Origin: Dryomyza anilis
Taxonomy: Eukaryota; Arthropoda; Insecta; Diptera; Dryomyzidae
Assembly: GCA_951804985.1 (NCBI GenBank)
Contig: OX638132.1
Coordinates: 14,799,529-14,863,528, forward strand
DNA length: 64,000 nucleotides
Direction of reading: 5' to 3'
The position numbers and the translations under genes are program-made. The stretch's first letter is position 1. Each line of letters starts with the position of its first letter. Below are positions 44,987-55,904 of the stretch, in pieces. Below the pieces are notes generated by a model. The model was not told the origin of the DNA, ran no database searches, and saw only the letters and a list, made by a program, of their open reading frames with translations.

Positions 44987-45085
44987 TCGCTGGGATCGAA
45001 CCCGAATCAGTTTTGGCTCGTAGTCCAAAGCACCAGCGAAATTTCACTCGTAGCCCAACGCTCTAACCAATCGAGCTACCGACGC
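44987..45085 (-). ncRNA. tRNA-like pseudogene or SINE head with duplicated anticodon arm
   Basis: On the - strand GCGTCGGTAGCTCGATTGG (A box) and GGGTTCGATCCC (B box) are present, but the anticodon-arm-like segment occurs twice: TTGGGCTACGAG and TTGGACTACGAG, 29 bp apart. The acceptor strands do not pair. This excludes a functional tRNA and points to a SINE head or rearranged tRNA pseudogene, distinct in sequence from the SINE at 32051. Confidence 0.65.
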
Positions 45086-45496
45086 TACCCTTCACTAGGG
45101 TATAAGGGTACATTTATTCCGCGAATTCTACTGGAGTATCTATATAGTACCAGAATTGAAGTTACATTAAAAAATATATATTCGAAAACCAACTGTTGAA
45201 TTCAAGTTTTTTTTTTATTAAATTTCATTTGTACTGATTAGCTCCATTGGAAGTTATTATGATTCTGAGTGTAGCAACAATTTGCATAGTATTCACATAG
45301 CTATCGCCAAAGTGAAATTTTGCATTTTTATTCATGCCAGAATTTAGTGGAATTTTTACTGCAGGCACCTTGCTCGCTGTTTGTCACGGATGATTTATTG
45401 TAACGTATATTTGACGATATTTTTCGTGCTTCACCAGACACTATCATAGTACCGCTGCAAGCAACATTTCATCCGACACGTGTACTCTTTCCACAG

Positions 45497-45721
45497 GCTA
45501 CTGGCCGCTGGGTCCCACGTGGTGCAACATTTATGTGACCTGCGATGTGCTCGCCTGCTCCTCAAGTATTCTGCACATGTGCTTCATCAGTCTAGGACGT
45601 TACCTGGGCATTCGCAACCCACTGGGTTCGCGACATCGTTCGACAAAACGACTGGCGGCCATTAAAATTGCCATTGTCTGGGCAATGGCCATGTTGGTAT
45701 CCAGCTCTATTACTGTTTTGG
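45497..45721 (+). CDS. Dop2R: D2-like dopamine receptor, exon with TM3 and TM4
   Basis: 225 bp between TCTTTCCACAG and G|GTAATT. It completes the Gly codon from exon 1, giving [16 protein letters not shown]. Numbering from the first exon's Met, the conserved Cys3.25 is C445 and the amine-binding Asp3.32 is D452 ([11 protein letters not shown]). The helix-3 cytoplasmic motif is GRY (G469-R470-Y471) where most class A receptors have DRY. TM4 carries the conserved Trp (IAIVWAMAM). Only 72 bp separate this exon from the next, whereas intron 1 before it is 19.2 kb. Confidence 0.95.
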
Positions 45722-45793
45722 GTAATTAATAAAATACAGAATATGCAGTATGCTTAAATAAACTATTTAATTGTAATTTGTTACATTTTGCAG

Positions 45794-45992
45794 GCATCTA
45801 CAATCAACAGAATATTATGCCGGAGTCCACTGTTTGCGTGATTAACAATCGCGCCTTTTTCGTATTTGGCTCGTTAGTAGCCTTTTACATCCCAATGCTG
45901 ATGATGGTTACAACATATGCATTGACGATACCGTTGCTGCGCAAAAAAGCCCGTTTTGCCGCCGAGCATCCGGAAAGCGAGTTGATCCGACG
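45794..45992 (+). CDS. Dop2R: D2-like dopamine receptor, exon with ECL2 and TM5
   Basis: 199 bp between TTTTGCAG and CG|GTAAGT. It encodes extracellular loop 2, whose Cys525 (TVCVINN) should pair with C445, then TM5 ([17 protein letters not shown]) and the start of intracellular loop 3 ([16 protein letters not shown]). At the catechol-contact positions, set by Pro5.50 = P544, the residues are G536 (5.42), S537 (5.43) and A540 (5.46). Vertebrate D2 has Ser at all three. The split Arg codon is completed by exon 4. Confidence 0.95.
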
Positions 45993-46329
45993 GTAAGTAG
46001 AAAGTCTGTCTATAGCTGTGCATGGCATGTTATTAACTTAGGGCGCTTTGACGCATTTGTCAATAGCAGCGATATTGCAGTCCTTTGCATGACCTTGCTT
46101 CTCATGTGCTGTATTCAAGGACAACGCGGAAGCTGCTATCAACAGCATTTAATTGCAACACAGACTGAATTGCTTTTTGCTTAATTTGATGCCAATAACT
46201 TTTCATATTATTACCTTCAAATCGAATATTATTAAATTCAAAAGGACGAGAGTCGAACTCAAGTGCGTTACTTTAGAATAACTTTATATATTCAGGCATG
46301 AATTCAGCCCAGTCATTAAAAAACAACTA
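45993..46329. other. Start of Dop2R intron 3
   Basis: Non-coding and nothing recognised before the MITE at 46330. Confidence 0.5.
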
Positions 46330-46642
46330 AAGGGTTTTTCAACAGGGACGCTCCAAAAGTAGAGCGACAGGGACAGCAAACGACGCCATATTTCTTGCCG
46401 CTCTTTTGACATTTCTCTTCAGTAAGGTTTGCCATTTCATGATGGAAAGATATACGAATTCGAATTTCGGTAGTAAATTTTAATAATTTCGACTCGTTGT
46501 TGGCTCGTATATCTTTCCATCATGAAATGGCAAACCTTACTGAAGAGAAATGTCAAAAGAGGCCTGTCGCTCTACTTTTGTAGAGTCCCTGTTGAAAAAT
46601 CCTTGAAAATAACTTTTGTAGCGCTCTTATTGAAAAACCCTT
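46330..46642. mobile_element. DD41D-derived palindromic MITE in Dop2R intron 3
   Basis: 313 bp flanked by TA (46328-46329 and 46643-46644). The left arm is the DD41D 5' end in forward orientation up to CGAATTTCGGTAGTAAATT. The right arm is the same end inverted, with a deletion after TGTCAAAAGA. After the second 5' terminus (GTCCCTGTTGAAAAATCC) comes an extra 3' terminus (CTTTTGTAGCGCTCTTATTG...CCCTT), the double end also seen in copy C and at 56819. Confidence 0.9.
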
Positions 46643-46649
46643 TACCAAC

Positions 46650-47475
46650 TAATATAAAATGGTTTTAATCGGTAGATTCTAAACTTTAATCCGCCCATTT
46701 ATGTTAAAATGCCTCAAATTTCACTAACATTTACAGGTGAAAATTCCTAGATTGGCCTTTCAATATATGGGCGGTTTTAAAGTTACACGGAAATCCACTA
46801 CCCAAGGCTTCTTTTGTGAGGTTGATGAAAAAACAAAGCCAGACAAAATTTCAGCGCAATCGAAGAATTTTTGAGCTATCCCTGGCCTTTCAATTTTTAA
46901 TTTTTTTTGTATTTTTGACTACATTAAATGTATTTATAAAAAGATGAATCAATTACCTTTTTAAAATGTCCAAAAACGCTAAAATCGCAGTAAAAACAAC
47001 GAAAATATTGTTCTTACAATCGATGTGAACGATACGTTATACCATTTTGAATTGTCATCTCTCAATTAGGAATAATCAATATGTTTTGTCCGCAAGTTGA
47101 TCTCGTTAGTTGTTATGATATTTTGGTTGCACATACTGCTTATATATAGGAATAAAAATACAAAATTTTAGTGCCCTAAGTTCAGTATATTTCGACTTAT
47201 ATGACAAAAACTCCGAAACGAACCGATCGATTTAAAAAAGTTTTTCTGAAAACCTAAACATATATTTTTGATGACTTTCTTGGATTTAATTTATGCACTA
47301 GGGTGAATACAATGGAATATTTTGTCAAAAATACAAAAATTTCAAAGCTTTGAAGGGCCTGGGATAGCTGAAAAATTCTTCGATTGAGCTTTAATTTTGT
47401 CTGTATTTGTTTTTTCAGTATCCCCACAAAATAAGCTCCGGATAGCGTGATGTAGTGCAACTTTTCAAATCAGGG
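46650..47475. repeat. Fold-back repeat N
   Basis: Arms pair at a distance: GACAAAATTTCAGCGCAATCG then AAGAATTTTTGAGCTATCC then GGCCTTTCAA (46850-46895) against 47340-47405 (TTTGAAGGGCCTGGGATAGCTGA...TTCTTCGATTGAGC). It encodes no protein. Confidence 0.6.
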
Positions 47476-47519
47476 CAACTTTTCAAATGAAAGTACTCAA
47501 ATGAAAGGTAATTCTTTCT

Positions 47520-47720
47520 AGTTTGCATGTTTGCAATTATTTTCAGCATTCGTAAACCCTAGGGATCTCTGAACCCCTTTAAAACTCAACCACAAACATT
47601 ATCACATATGTGTAGTGTAAATATGGTTGGTTTAGTCCGAATATAACTTTCATAAATCTTAAATTTCCTTACTTCAAAAATTCCCATGTGACCTAACCTT
47701 CCTTATTGGTTTGGTATTAC
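47520..47720. mobile_element. Repeat family F, copy 5 (old fragment)
   Basis: Diverged match to the right end of copy 3: TTTTCAGCATTCGTAAACCCTAG, CACATATGTGTAG, GGTTTAGTCCGAATATA and CCCATGTGACCTAACCTTCC. Confidence 0.6.
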
Positions 47721-47759
47721 AATGTGTACTTTCCTTTCCAAATTAATAGTTGGTAGCCT

Positions 47760-48565
47760 TACACAGATAAAATATTTTACGTATATATAACAATTGATAT
47801 TAATAGAAAACCAAAACGTATTCCAATTAAAAATATGAATGTATTTACTAAATATTTAATTGTATTCACACATTTTTTATTTAAATTATTAATAGGAATA
47901 AATTTAATATCACGTGAACACAATTAAATAATTAATTGTATTTACAATTATTGTTTGTTGCTTTTGATTTATGTGTGCTATTTTCTTGTGTTTTTTTTCT
48001 TTGTGCTTTCGAAATTCGCAACTCCATGTGAAGTATTTTTTGGCCGTATCAATAGACGCGTAAATATAGCCGCTGATGAATTCGCAGAATGTTGGAAACA
48101 ATGTAGCCAACATCGCATTCTGCAAATTCGTGAACCGATATCGACGCAGGAGATTCTAAATAAATGGCCTGAATCCAATTAAAAATGATTTCAATCTAAA
48201 ACAATTTTTAATTGGTTTTACTAATTTATTAATTAATGATATGAATTAATTCTGAATTCTGGATGATAGGAATTAAGCCTGAATCCAATTAAAAATTATT
48301 TCAATCAAAAACAATATTTAATTGGTTTTACTAATTTATTAATTAATGGTATGAATTAATTCTTAATAAAACATTTAATATATATAACAACTTTAATTTC
48401 AATATAGCAAAAAAGTAGTTAAATTTTCTTCAATTAACGATTGCTCATTATTACGAATACTAAATTCAATACAATTTAAAGTTACTTCGGTTGATTTTCA
48501 ATTAAAAATTAATTACATTGATTAACAATTTTGTTATATGTACACAGTTTTTTATTTCTGTATAG
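47760..48565. mobile_element. MITE-like element with AATTAATT/CAATTAAAAAT arrays
   Basis: The ends resemble the CACAGAAAA group: TTACACAGATAAAAT at the left; ACAGTTTTTTATTTCTGTA at the right. The body is rich in CAATTAAAAAT and its complement. At 48168-48370 a unit of about 111 bp (GCCTGAATCCAATTAAAAATnATTTCAATC...AATTAATTCT) is directly duplicated. It also carries the coding-like fragment at 47990-48182. Confidence 0.45.
47990..48182 (+). pseudogene. Coding-like fragment of unknown origin
   Basis: A frame reading SKFATPCEVFFGRINRRVN, then IAADEFAECWKQCSQHR and ending STQEILNKWPESN. Its balanced amino-acid and codon composition differs sharply from its AT-rich surroundings. It is too short to assign. 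It may be a captured piece of a host or transposon gene, and it is not an exon of Dop2R (no fit to the receptor and no flanking splice logic). Confidence 0.4.
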
Positions 48566-48829
48566 GCTTGAGTAAATATGCTGTTTTAGTGCTGAATTAA
48601 ATAGTGATTAATTCAGACGTCAATAATTATTTGAATTCATCCCTGAATTCAAGACTCAATTTTCTGATCAAAATAATTTCAATACTTTAGAACTGATTGA
48701 AATAATGCTGAGAAGTATTACTTGACCGAGAAGTATTACTTAAACAAATAGAGGACTGATTTCAATCTTGAATTTCTCAGGGCCGAGCAATACTCTGCTG
48801 GGGTTATGTGGGATAATTACCAAATTTTT

Positions 48830-49085
48830 CAAAAACATCATTTGATTATTTATATAATGATTAGAATTATAATAGTTAACGATTAGAAATAAGTAAAGAA
48901 ATGATGTACGATTGTGAGAATCATAATATGATTGGTAGAAATAACTCCATCATTCATGTAATCAAGTAGAAAAAACATAATGAGTAAAATATGATTAAGT
49001 TCATCAGGTTGCATTTTCAACATTATAACTTCAATCATATTAAACGATTGCCACAATCATAGAAACATTTTTCTCTTAAACATAT
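48830..49085. repeat. AATCAT/ATGATT word array upstream of Dop2R exon 4
   Basis: Words such as AATGATTAG, AACGATTAG, GAATCATAATATGATTGG, CAATCATATTAAACGATTG and CAATCATAG recur on both strands. It lies about 100 bp before the exon 4 acceptor. It encodes nothing. Confidence 0.45.
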
Positions 49086-49187
49086 TGCAAACAATTATGT
49101 TATTGTGTCCGTTGGTATGCGAAAAACAGCATGCGAAACAATTTTCAAATAGCTTTAAGCATTTTTAACTCTTTGCATTCTCCACAG

Positions 49188-49685
49188 TCTTGGGGGTCGC
49201 TACACCATACGACCACAGCACAACCAGCAGCAGTTGCAGATGCACAGTAATTTCGGTGGTAGCCACAGCAATACCAAATACAGCTGCATCAATGAAAAGC
49301 AACGAAGTCGCAGTGGTAACGATGACGATGGTGGTGGTGGCGGCACAAGCGACAGCAACCAGCCGCAGCGTCAACAGCAAACAACATCGATGGGTGTTGT
49401 TTTTGGCAACAACAAGCGCAATTCTTCATCATCGAATTTCTCAAATGGTGGTGGTAGCGGCGGCGGTAGCTGCAGCACATCAACGACAGCAACAACTACA
49501 GCATCTTTGGGTTGTCGCGCTAGCAACAGTTTTCGTCGCATCATGCGACACTCGGCGTCGATGCGCATCAAAGCGACGACGACGACGACGCACACAACAA
49601 ATGGCCGACGCATGAGGCAGTCACAGTCGGCGCAGCACGGCATGTACTGGCGGGCGCAGAGCAATATGGCAAACTTCATGGACAG
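49188..49685 (+). CDS. Dop2R: D2-like dopamine receptor, exon of intracellular loop 3
   Basis: 498 bp between CATTCTCCACAG and GACAG|GTGAGT. It continues loop 3 from ELIRR with LGGRYTIRPQH, a Gln/His segment (NQQQLQMHS), an acidic-Gly stretch (NDDDGGGGG), Ser/Asn/Gly runs (SSSSNFSNGGGSGGG), Thr repeats and a basic segment ending ANFMDR. Loop 3 is where D2-like receptors engage Gi/o and arrestin, and its great length is typical of fly D2R. The exon ends mid-codon (2 bases), so at least one further exon carrying the rest of loop 3, TM6 and TM7 must lie downstream of 64000. Confidence 0.93.
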
Positions 49686-49980
49686 GTGAGTGTGGATGTT
49701 GAAATTGATGTTATTCTGCACCAAAATCTTTGAAAGGAGTTGTATTTCTTTAGTACTATTGCTAAACAGATAAAAACTTTTTTGACTTTTGAAAACTGTG
49801 ATGATTTTTTATTTCGAGGTGGTCTCCATAATAATAGTTTGAAGAAATTCTGACAACTAACGACGCGAGATTTTCGATATCTTGTTCAGATACTGTATTC
49901 TATAATGCTAAATTTTCGTCGAATAACACCAAAATATATACATTTGACTAATTTGAAAGAATATTTATAACAAAATCGTA
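49686..49980. other. Start of Dop2R intron 4
   Basis: Nothing recognised before the element at 49981. Confidence 0.5.
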
Positions 49981-50390
49981 CACAGAAAAAAATGTACATT
50001 ATATTGATGAATTCCTTTCTTCAAACTATAATTCATTGTATTGAAGTACCATTCAATATATTAATGACTAACGACATCAATGTTATGAATGTTATGATCA
50101 TAAATATGATGAACGCTTGGTAGCTGTAGAAAAAGTGTTCTTCCATATGATGAATTGTATGTGAGGAAAAATTATTAGTTCAACAATATTCATCATATTG
50201 AATATTTTGTTCATAAATATTATGAACAATCTACAAACATTTAAATTATTCATAGATATAATGATTATATTCATCAATATGACAATTCAAATTCATTGTA
50301 TTGAATATTTAGTTCTTCACTATGATTTTCGATAGTATGAATAAGTTCATATATATAATGAATGCATTCATAAAAATGTCATAATATGAT

Positions 50391-52424
50391 TGATTGATTG
50401 ATTGAAGGAGGGGGGAAAAACCCCTCTGTGCATCGCACAGAGTACACCTAGGCCATAAAGTAGGCCCGTTGTGACCCCTCGGAACATGAGTCGTCTGTAA
50501 TGTGTTGTAGCTGTTATGCTACTCAGTGGAGTTTAGAAATTCCGTGGATTTGACAAATTTTATTAGTACTTTCCAGTCCAAGCTTCCCAGTTGTTTTAAT
50601 GATGAAATAAGCGGAGCTCCAAAGTGGATGAATCTAAGTCTGGCAAATGCCGGGAGTGACACAAGTAGTGTTCAAGCGTATCTGTCTCTTCCTCACAGGC
50701 CTTGCAGAAGTAAGAGTCGACTCTTCCCAATTTGAAAAGATGACCTCTTATCTCATTATGGCCCATGAGGATGCCTGTGTATTGTTTTAACTCCTTTTTA
50801 TTAAGCGTTAGAATTTTGTTTGTTTTGGATTTGTTCGGGGGGCCCCATAGCCATTTAGTTGCTTGGCCCACGCTCGATTCTTCCCATGATTTTTTGTAAA
50901 GTCGCTAAGCCCATGAGCTCATCTCGTTTTTTAGAAATTGGAAAGGTCTGCCGGTTATGACTGAGATTGTGTCCATTTCTGATCCATTTCTCGCCAATTC
51001 GTCGGCTATTTCGTTCCCCTCAATGCTACAGTGTCCTGGGACCCAGATAACAGTGTTAACAAGTAAGAGATCAGCAAGGGCCTCTTTACATTGTAGAACC
51101 ACTCTGGATTTTACCTTGTCGGTGGATAAAGCTCTAATGGCAGCTTGGCTGTCTGAGAAAATTTTAATACACTTGTCTACACAGTGAGTGCTTTGTATAA
51201 ATTTAGCCCCTTCTGGTATAGCCACTACTTCCGACTGAAAGACGGTGTTGTGGTTATGCAGACGAAGGCTTTCTTTTGCAGAAAAGGCTTCACAGAAAAA
51301 TCCCGCTCCAGTGTGACCGTTTAGTTTTGATCCGACAGTGTAGAGGTGGATCCCCGGATTGCTAGACAATACCTGACCGTTGTCCCATTCCTCCCTAGTC
51401 GGGAAAACGAACTTTGCGGCGGTATGATTGGTTTCCTCCGGGATGCGGTCGCAGTTCCAATTACCTGTAGAAACAGTATTAGGAATTGAGTTAATTATGG
51501 TTTGGTGATTGGTTAATGTCTCGGAATTAAGCCATCCTCCAAGGATGTTTAGTCGAGCCGCTGCGACCGCGGCCTCATATTTAACTTGACTTTGTATTGG
51601 GCTTATGTTTAGAATAGTCTCAATTGCTTTGGTCAAAGTGGTAGACATCGCACCTGAAATGCCGAACAACACGCCCGTTGCACTTTCTCGAGTGGTTTGA
51701 TGTTACATTTTCGTCCCAAAGCTGTCCACCACACAAGTGACGCATATGTGAGTATTGGTCGTACAACGCTGGTGAAAATCCAGTGGGTCATCTTTGGTCG
51801 AAGTCCCCATGTAGTTCCAATACATCTTCTGCAGGTTGCCCAAACCCTAACGGCTTTTGTGGCTCTGCTAGCTATTTGTGCCTTCCAGTAAAGTTTAGAA
51901 TCCAGGATTACTCCAAGGTACTTGACTTGACCTGTAAGTGCCAGTATCTCTCCGTTTACCTGTGGAAGAGGATAGCTAGGTAGCTTCCTTTTCTTAGTAA
52001 AGAGACAGATTTCAGTTTTTTGGGGGTTTATATTTAATCCCCTAGGTGATGACCATTCAGCCGAGATATCCAAGGCTTCTTGGATTCGTCTAGAAGGGAG
52101 AAGAGGATGTGTCCCCGAGGCAAGGATGCTATGTCGTCTGCATAGCAGACAGCATGTAAACCAGCCTCGGTTAGTCTTCTTAGGAGACTGTTTATGATGA
52201 CGACCCAGAGTAGCGGTGAGAAAATGCAACCTGTGGGGTACCGCGAAACACCCTTCCCCTTAGAGTAATATTGCCCTGCTGACAACTGATGGATCTGTTG
52301 CACAACATATGACGTACCCAGTGTAAAATAGCCGGGTCTACGTCAAAGGAGGCAAGGGACGAGATCAGTGAGGCAGTGTGAACGTTATTAAAAGCACCCT
52401 CAACATCTATGAAGGCTGCTAGAG
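50391..52424 (-). mobile_element. 5'-truncated RNase H-bearing LINE (I/LOA/R1-like)
   Basis: About 2 kb on the - strand. It is truncated inside the reverse transcriptase at its 5' end (52424) and ends with a short tail seen as (TGAT)n at 50387-50403 on the + strand. AATATGAT occurs at both junctions (50383-50390 region and 52425-52433 region), a likely 8-bp target duplication. The ORF order RT, then RNase H, then a C-terminal Cys/His motif is that of I, LOA and R1 lineages. Confidence 0.85.
50596..52420 (-). pseudogene. LINE ORF2 remnant: reverse transcriptase C-terminus and RNase H
   Basis: Starting at the truncated 5' end: FIDVEGAFNNV (RT motif A, catalytic Asp), FSPLLWVVIINSLL (motif B region), CYADDIA (motif C, YADD). 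A frame change follows, then ICLFTKKRKLPSYPL, VKYLGVILDSKLYW and SLVWWTAL. RNase H follows in another frame: LYTVGSKLNGHTGAGFF where the first catalytic Asp is replaced by Val, FQSEVVAI (Glu), IFSDSQAAIRAL (Asp) and WVPGHCSIEGNEIADELA. The C-terminal CKAC...EHYLC finger lies in a further frame (50871-50596). Several frameshifts and the Asp-to-Val change make it dead. Confidence 0.88.
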
Positions 52425-52506
52425 ATAGATATCAATATGATGAATCTTATAGTTGATAGAAAAATTCATATATTTATGAATAAATTGATGAATTTTTTTT
52501 TCTGTT

Positions 52507-54539
52507 TACTCATACTAAAAAAAGAATACAAAATATTATATCAACAGAATTAAGTTTTGCGTCTACAATGTGCCAACATTCAACTTTGACATAAAATGTT
52601 TCTGAGAACTGTCGCCAGGATGGGACCAAAATTTATTCAGTACTGAATAATCAATATATTGTTGGTATCAATAAAGATTTCAATAACATATGCCAATTTA
52701 AACTCCATTAAGTTTTCATTTTGCATTCTTTAGACGCGATACCTGCCTGGTATACAATATGTTTGCCAGTATGTTAGGGCTATTATACTACTACTCTGGT
52801 ATTTAAATATGTGTTATCGGTCGACCTGTAATCCAGCATAAGCCCACTTTTGTTTATTTACTGGACGCAGTAAACATCATTTATTTATCTTCCACTCTGT
52901 TATAATCCTAAAAGCAGTGCACATATTATAATATAATATAACCTTTCTAATTGCTACTCACTTGTTTATTTAAATAAAATTTTCAACTTTAAACTTCAAA
53001 TTAGAATTTCAAACTAAACTACACTAAAATCGTGATGGAAAGCCAATTCAATTTAACCAAACACTTTATCACCTACATACTATTTTCGTATCCTTACTTT
53101 ATTCTGCAAAATATTTTTCTGTTCATTTGGATTCAATGTTTCTGTGTGTTCAATGTTTATTGGTTGCAATGCAGCAACTGGTAGCTATATTGAGCTATTT
53201 TTTCCAATGAAATTCATCAATACAACATGAAACCTAAGCTAATAAAGAAATCAACTTATTGGTATTATTGATTATTAAATATTTTCACTGAAACATGCCG
53301 AATAAATTCTGAAATACCAAGCGATGCGTAGAAAACTAGAACTATTATGTCGCAAGAATTGCAAGCACAAGAACGGCATTCCGATGCAAGCACAAGAACG
53401 GCATTCCGATGCAAGAACAAGACCAACATTGCAATAAATACACTGATAGAAAAGATTTGTTTGAATATGTTTGAATATGTTTGAATATGTTTGAATATGT
53501 TTGAATATGTTTGAATGTAATTAAAAAGTAATACGAAATTACCATACATGTATTAGGAATGAAATGTAATTAAATTATAATCGAAATTGAATTTATTTTT
53601 GTTCACGTGTAAACATTATTATATTGTCCAGCGGAATCTGTCAAATTTATCATAAATATGTTACAATATCAACATAAAATTTTAATTGCATTTGAATAAA
53701 CTGTTTCTTGGCAATTTACTTGGTTAAAACTATGTTTCGAAACACAGAAAATGCTAATCAAATCTAAATACAACGTATGTTCGCAACGCTCGTCTTAATT
53801 CGATAATTTATCGACTGACGAAGTTGGCAACGTTGTGCAGCATTTTTTACCTACGCCATCTTTTGCCATCGTTTGAACATATTGATGTTTCAAAAGAAAC
53901 AATAAATAAATTGGATTTAAATAAGTGTATTCTTGCAACATTCTTCTTGTATACGAAGTTGGCACTTGTTGAGCCGAATTTTCTACCTACGTTTCCTTTG
54001 GCGTCGTTTGAACTATGTATAGGGTCATTTTAAACATACTGATGTTTGAAAACAAACAAAAAAATGAATTCAAATGTAAATAAAGGTATTCTTGCAGCTC
54101 TCTTCTTGTATATACAGTTGACACTCGGTGATCGGCATTTTCTTGTTCGTTGAGAAAACGTGTTCGCGTCGGTAATAATTTTATTATTTGTAAATTAAAT
54201 AAATATACAAATTGTGTTACAAAAAGTATAAATAGTAACAGAGTATAATTTCTGAAACTAATGTCAAAAAAAACCACAAATAAAAATCTGTGTTTCGATT
54301 TTCAAACAGAATTTGGCATGTTTTTTTACAAAGCCTCCGTGAATTCATTGCCTACGCTATGTGCTGTACTGAGATCAATTGTAACTGTAAAAATATAAAG
54401 CGAGCCTGGATCGTCTGGTTTAGCGTCTGCTTGTGCATTCATTGATGCTGTCACTTGTACTTGCAGTTTTAAACCAATTATTTATTTATGAATTTAAAAA
54501 TTTGTATATAAATTCAATTATTATAAATTCCCACTGTGC
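52507..54539. other. Unannotated DNA with small tandem repeats
   Basis: 53358-53412 has two 25-bp units (GCAAGCACAAGAACGGCATT plus CCGAT). 53459-53518 has about six units of a 10-bp word TTTGAATATG. 53830-54160 contains loosely repeated segments (CTACG...TTTG.CGTCGTTTGAAC, GTATTCTTGCA.C.TTCTTGTATA). No gene is seen. Dop2R TM6/TM7 exons are not here. Confidence 0.6.
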
Positions 54540-55020
54540 ATGTTTAAAGATTTTTAATAAAAATTAATAAAAAAAAACATTTTCTTTTTATTTTATTTTC
54601 AGGATTTTTTACCAAAAATATTTAAATATGTTTCTATGCAAACATACTACTTTTTGAACTAAAACATCTGATATGTTTCACTGGAAACATAATTATATTC
54701 AGGTCGGTTAAAATCATGTTTTATTTTGAACATATTTATGTTTCGGTTCAAATATTTATTTTATTTGAATGTAGTAATTATTATGTTTCCATTAGAATAT
54801 ACTCCATTTTAAGGGGCAACATTAAAATATTTCCGGGATATTATAATGTAAGTCAGAGCTCATTACAACACTGTTCAAGTCTCAATACAACCCTGTTTAC
54901 AAATGATTTATCAGTCAATTATATATTATCTTTACATAAAATTCCAAACATACATGTTAATGCCTGCAAAATTATGTTTGGGAGAGCCATTTTTTTGCAG
55001 CGTGTACGCAAGAACAAAAA
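54540..55020. repeat. Repeat family E, copy 1 (AAACATA words)
   Basis: Matches the reverse complement of 58245-58421 plus 59439-59530: TTATTATGTTTCCATTAGAAT, ACTCCATTTTAAGG, CAACCCTGTTTACAAATGAT, and the end AAAATTATGTTTGGGAG then CATTTTTTTGCAGCGTGTAC. Many TATGTTTC/GAAACATA words. The site GAATATACTCC at 54796-54805 is unoccupied here but filled in copy 2. Confidence 0.65.
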
Positions 55021-55900
55021 CGACTATGCACGAGCATTTACTCTTCATTAATAGTAGGCGGATTATTAAGTGATTAGTTTAATTTTTATTTTGTTAATTT
55101 ACTGATTTAATTTTTTTTTAATCATTTCTAACAATTAAAACTCCTAAACAATTGTATTGGGAAAATAAATATTATTGAAATAAAATGTTTATTCATTTAT
55201 AGTTTAGAATTGTTTCTGATTGGTTTGAAATCGAGTGGAATGCATATGTTTAATCGCATAAAATTCCTTGTTTAGCAAACATATAAGATTCAAGTTTCAA
55301 ATAATCACACAGAAACAAAACAAAAAACTGAAGTTAGTGCCTGCTTCAATGCGACAAAAGAGTCCTTGAGGCTGTTGGATTTGTTTTACTTTACTGAAAT
55401 TTGCTTTACTAAAATGTGGGTTGCGTTCATAGTAATTTATTTGCCACATATTATGCTATGCTAAAGAATTCTGAAGCTGCCAACACCAGGTAATGCTACA
55501 CTAGGCAACAAAGCAAATATTAAGTAGGTTTATAACCATAATCTAAACCATTAAACAATATTCAGATATATACTGAAATTCAAAACCGAGATAAAGATAT
55601 ATACACTGAAGGAAAAATAATAATAAAATTAAATAAAAAAAAAAATAATAAATAATTTGTTGTTTGTTTTTCGACCTAAAATAGTTTATTGCAAAAATGT
55701 TGTTCTTGCCAGATACAAAGTGCTATGTACTGGGGATTGAAACAAACAACAATTGACAAAACGTTGTTGGCCGATCTTCTGCACAATTTCTGCATAGCAG
55801 AGCCTATAAGATCATTTTGTGCAATGAACTAAATGTGAATTATGTTCATGCAAAAAACAACCAAGCAAAATATGCAAAAATTGCACCAACTTTATGCTTG
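55021..55900. other. Mostly unannotated; family P fragment
   Basis: 55655-55735 matches 41540-41640 (GTTTTTCGACCTAAAATAG, TTGCCAGATACAAAGTGCTAT). Nothing else is recognised. Confidence 0.45.
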
Positions 55901-55904
55901 TCAA

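Larger units (their letters stand above)
49981..52506. mobile_element. CACAGAAAA MITE copy 2, interrupted by a LINE
   Basis: Host-element parts are 49981-50390 and 52425-52506, flanked by TA (49979-49980 and 52507-52508). The left end is CACAGAAAAAAATG and the right end TTTTTTTTTCTGTT. ATTCAT/ATGAAT words match copies 1 and 3. The middle is occupied by the LINE at 50391-52424. This copy also lacks the long A/T core. Confidence 0.8.

Noticed and set aside
47760..48565. LTR retrotransposon
   Set aside because: The 111-bp direct repeat is internal and lacks TG...CA ends, a primer-binding site and a polyprotein.
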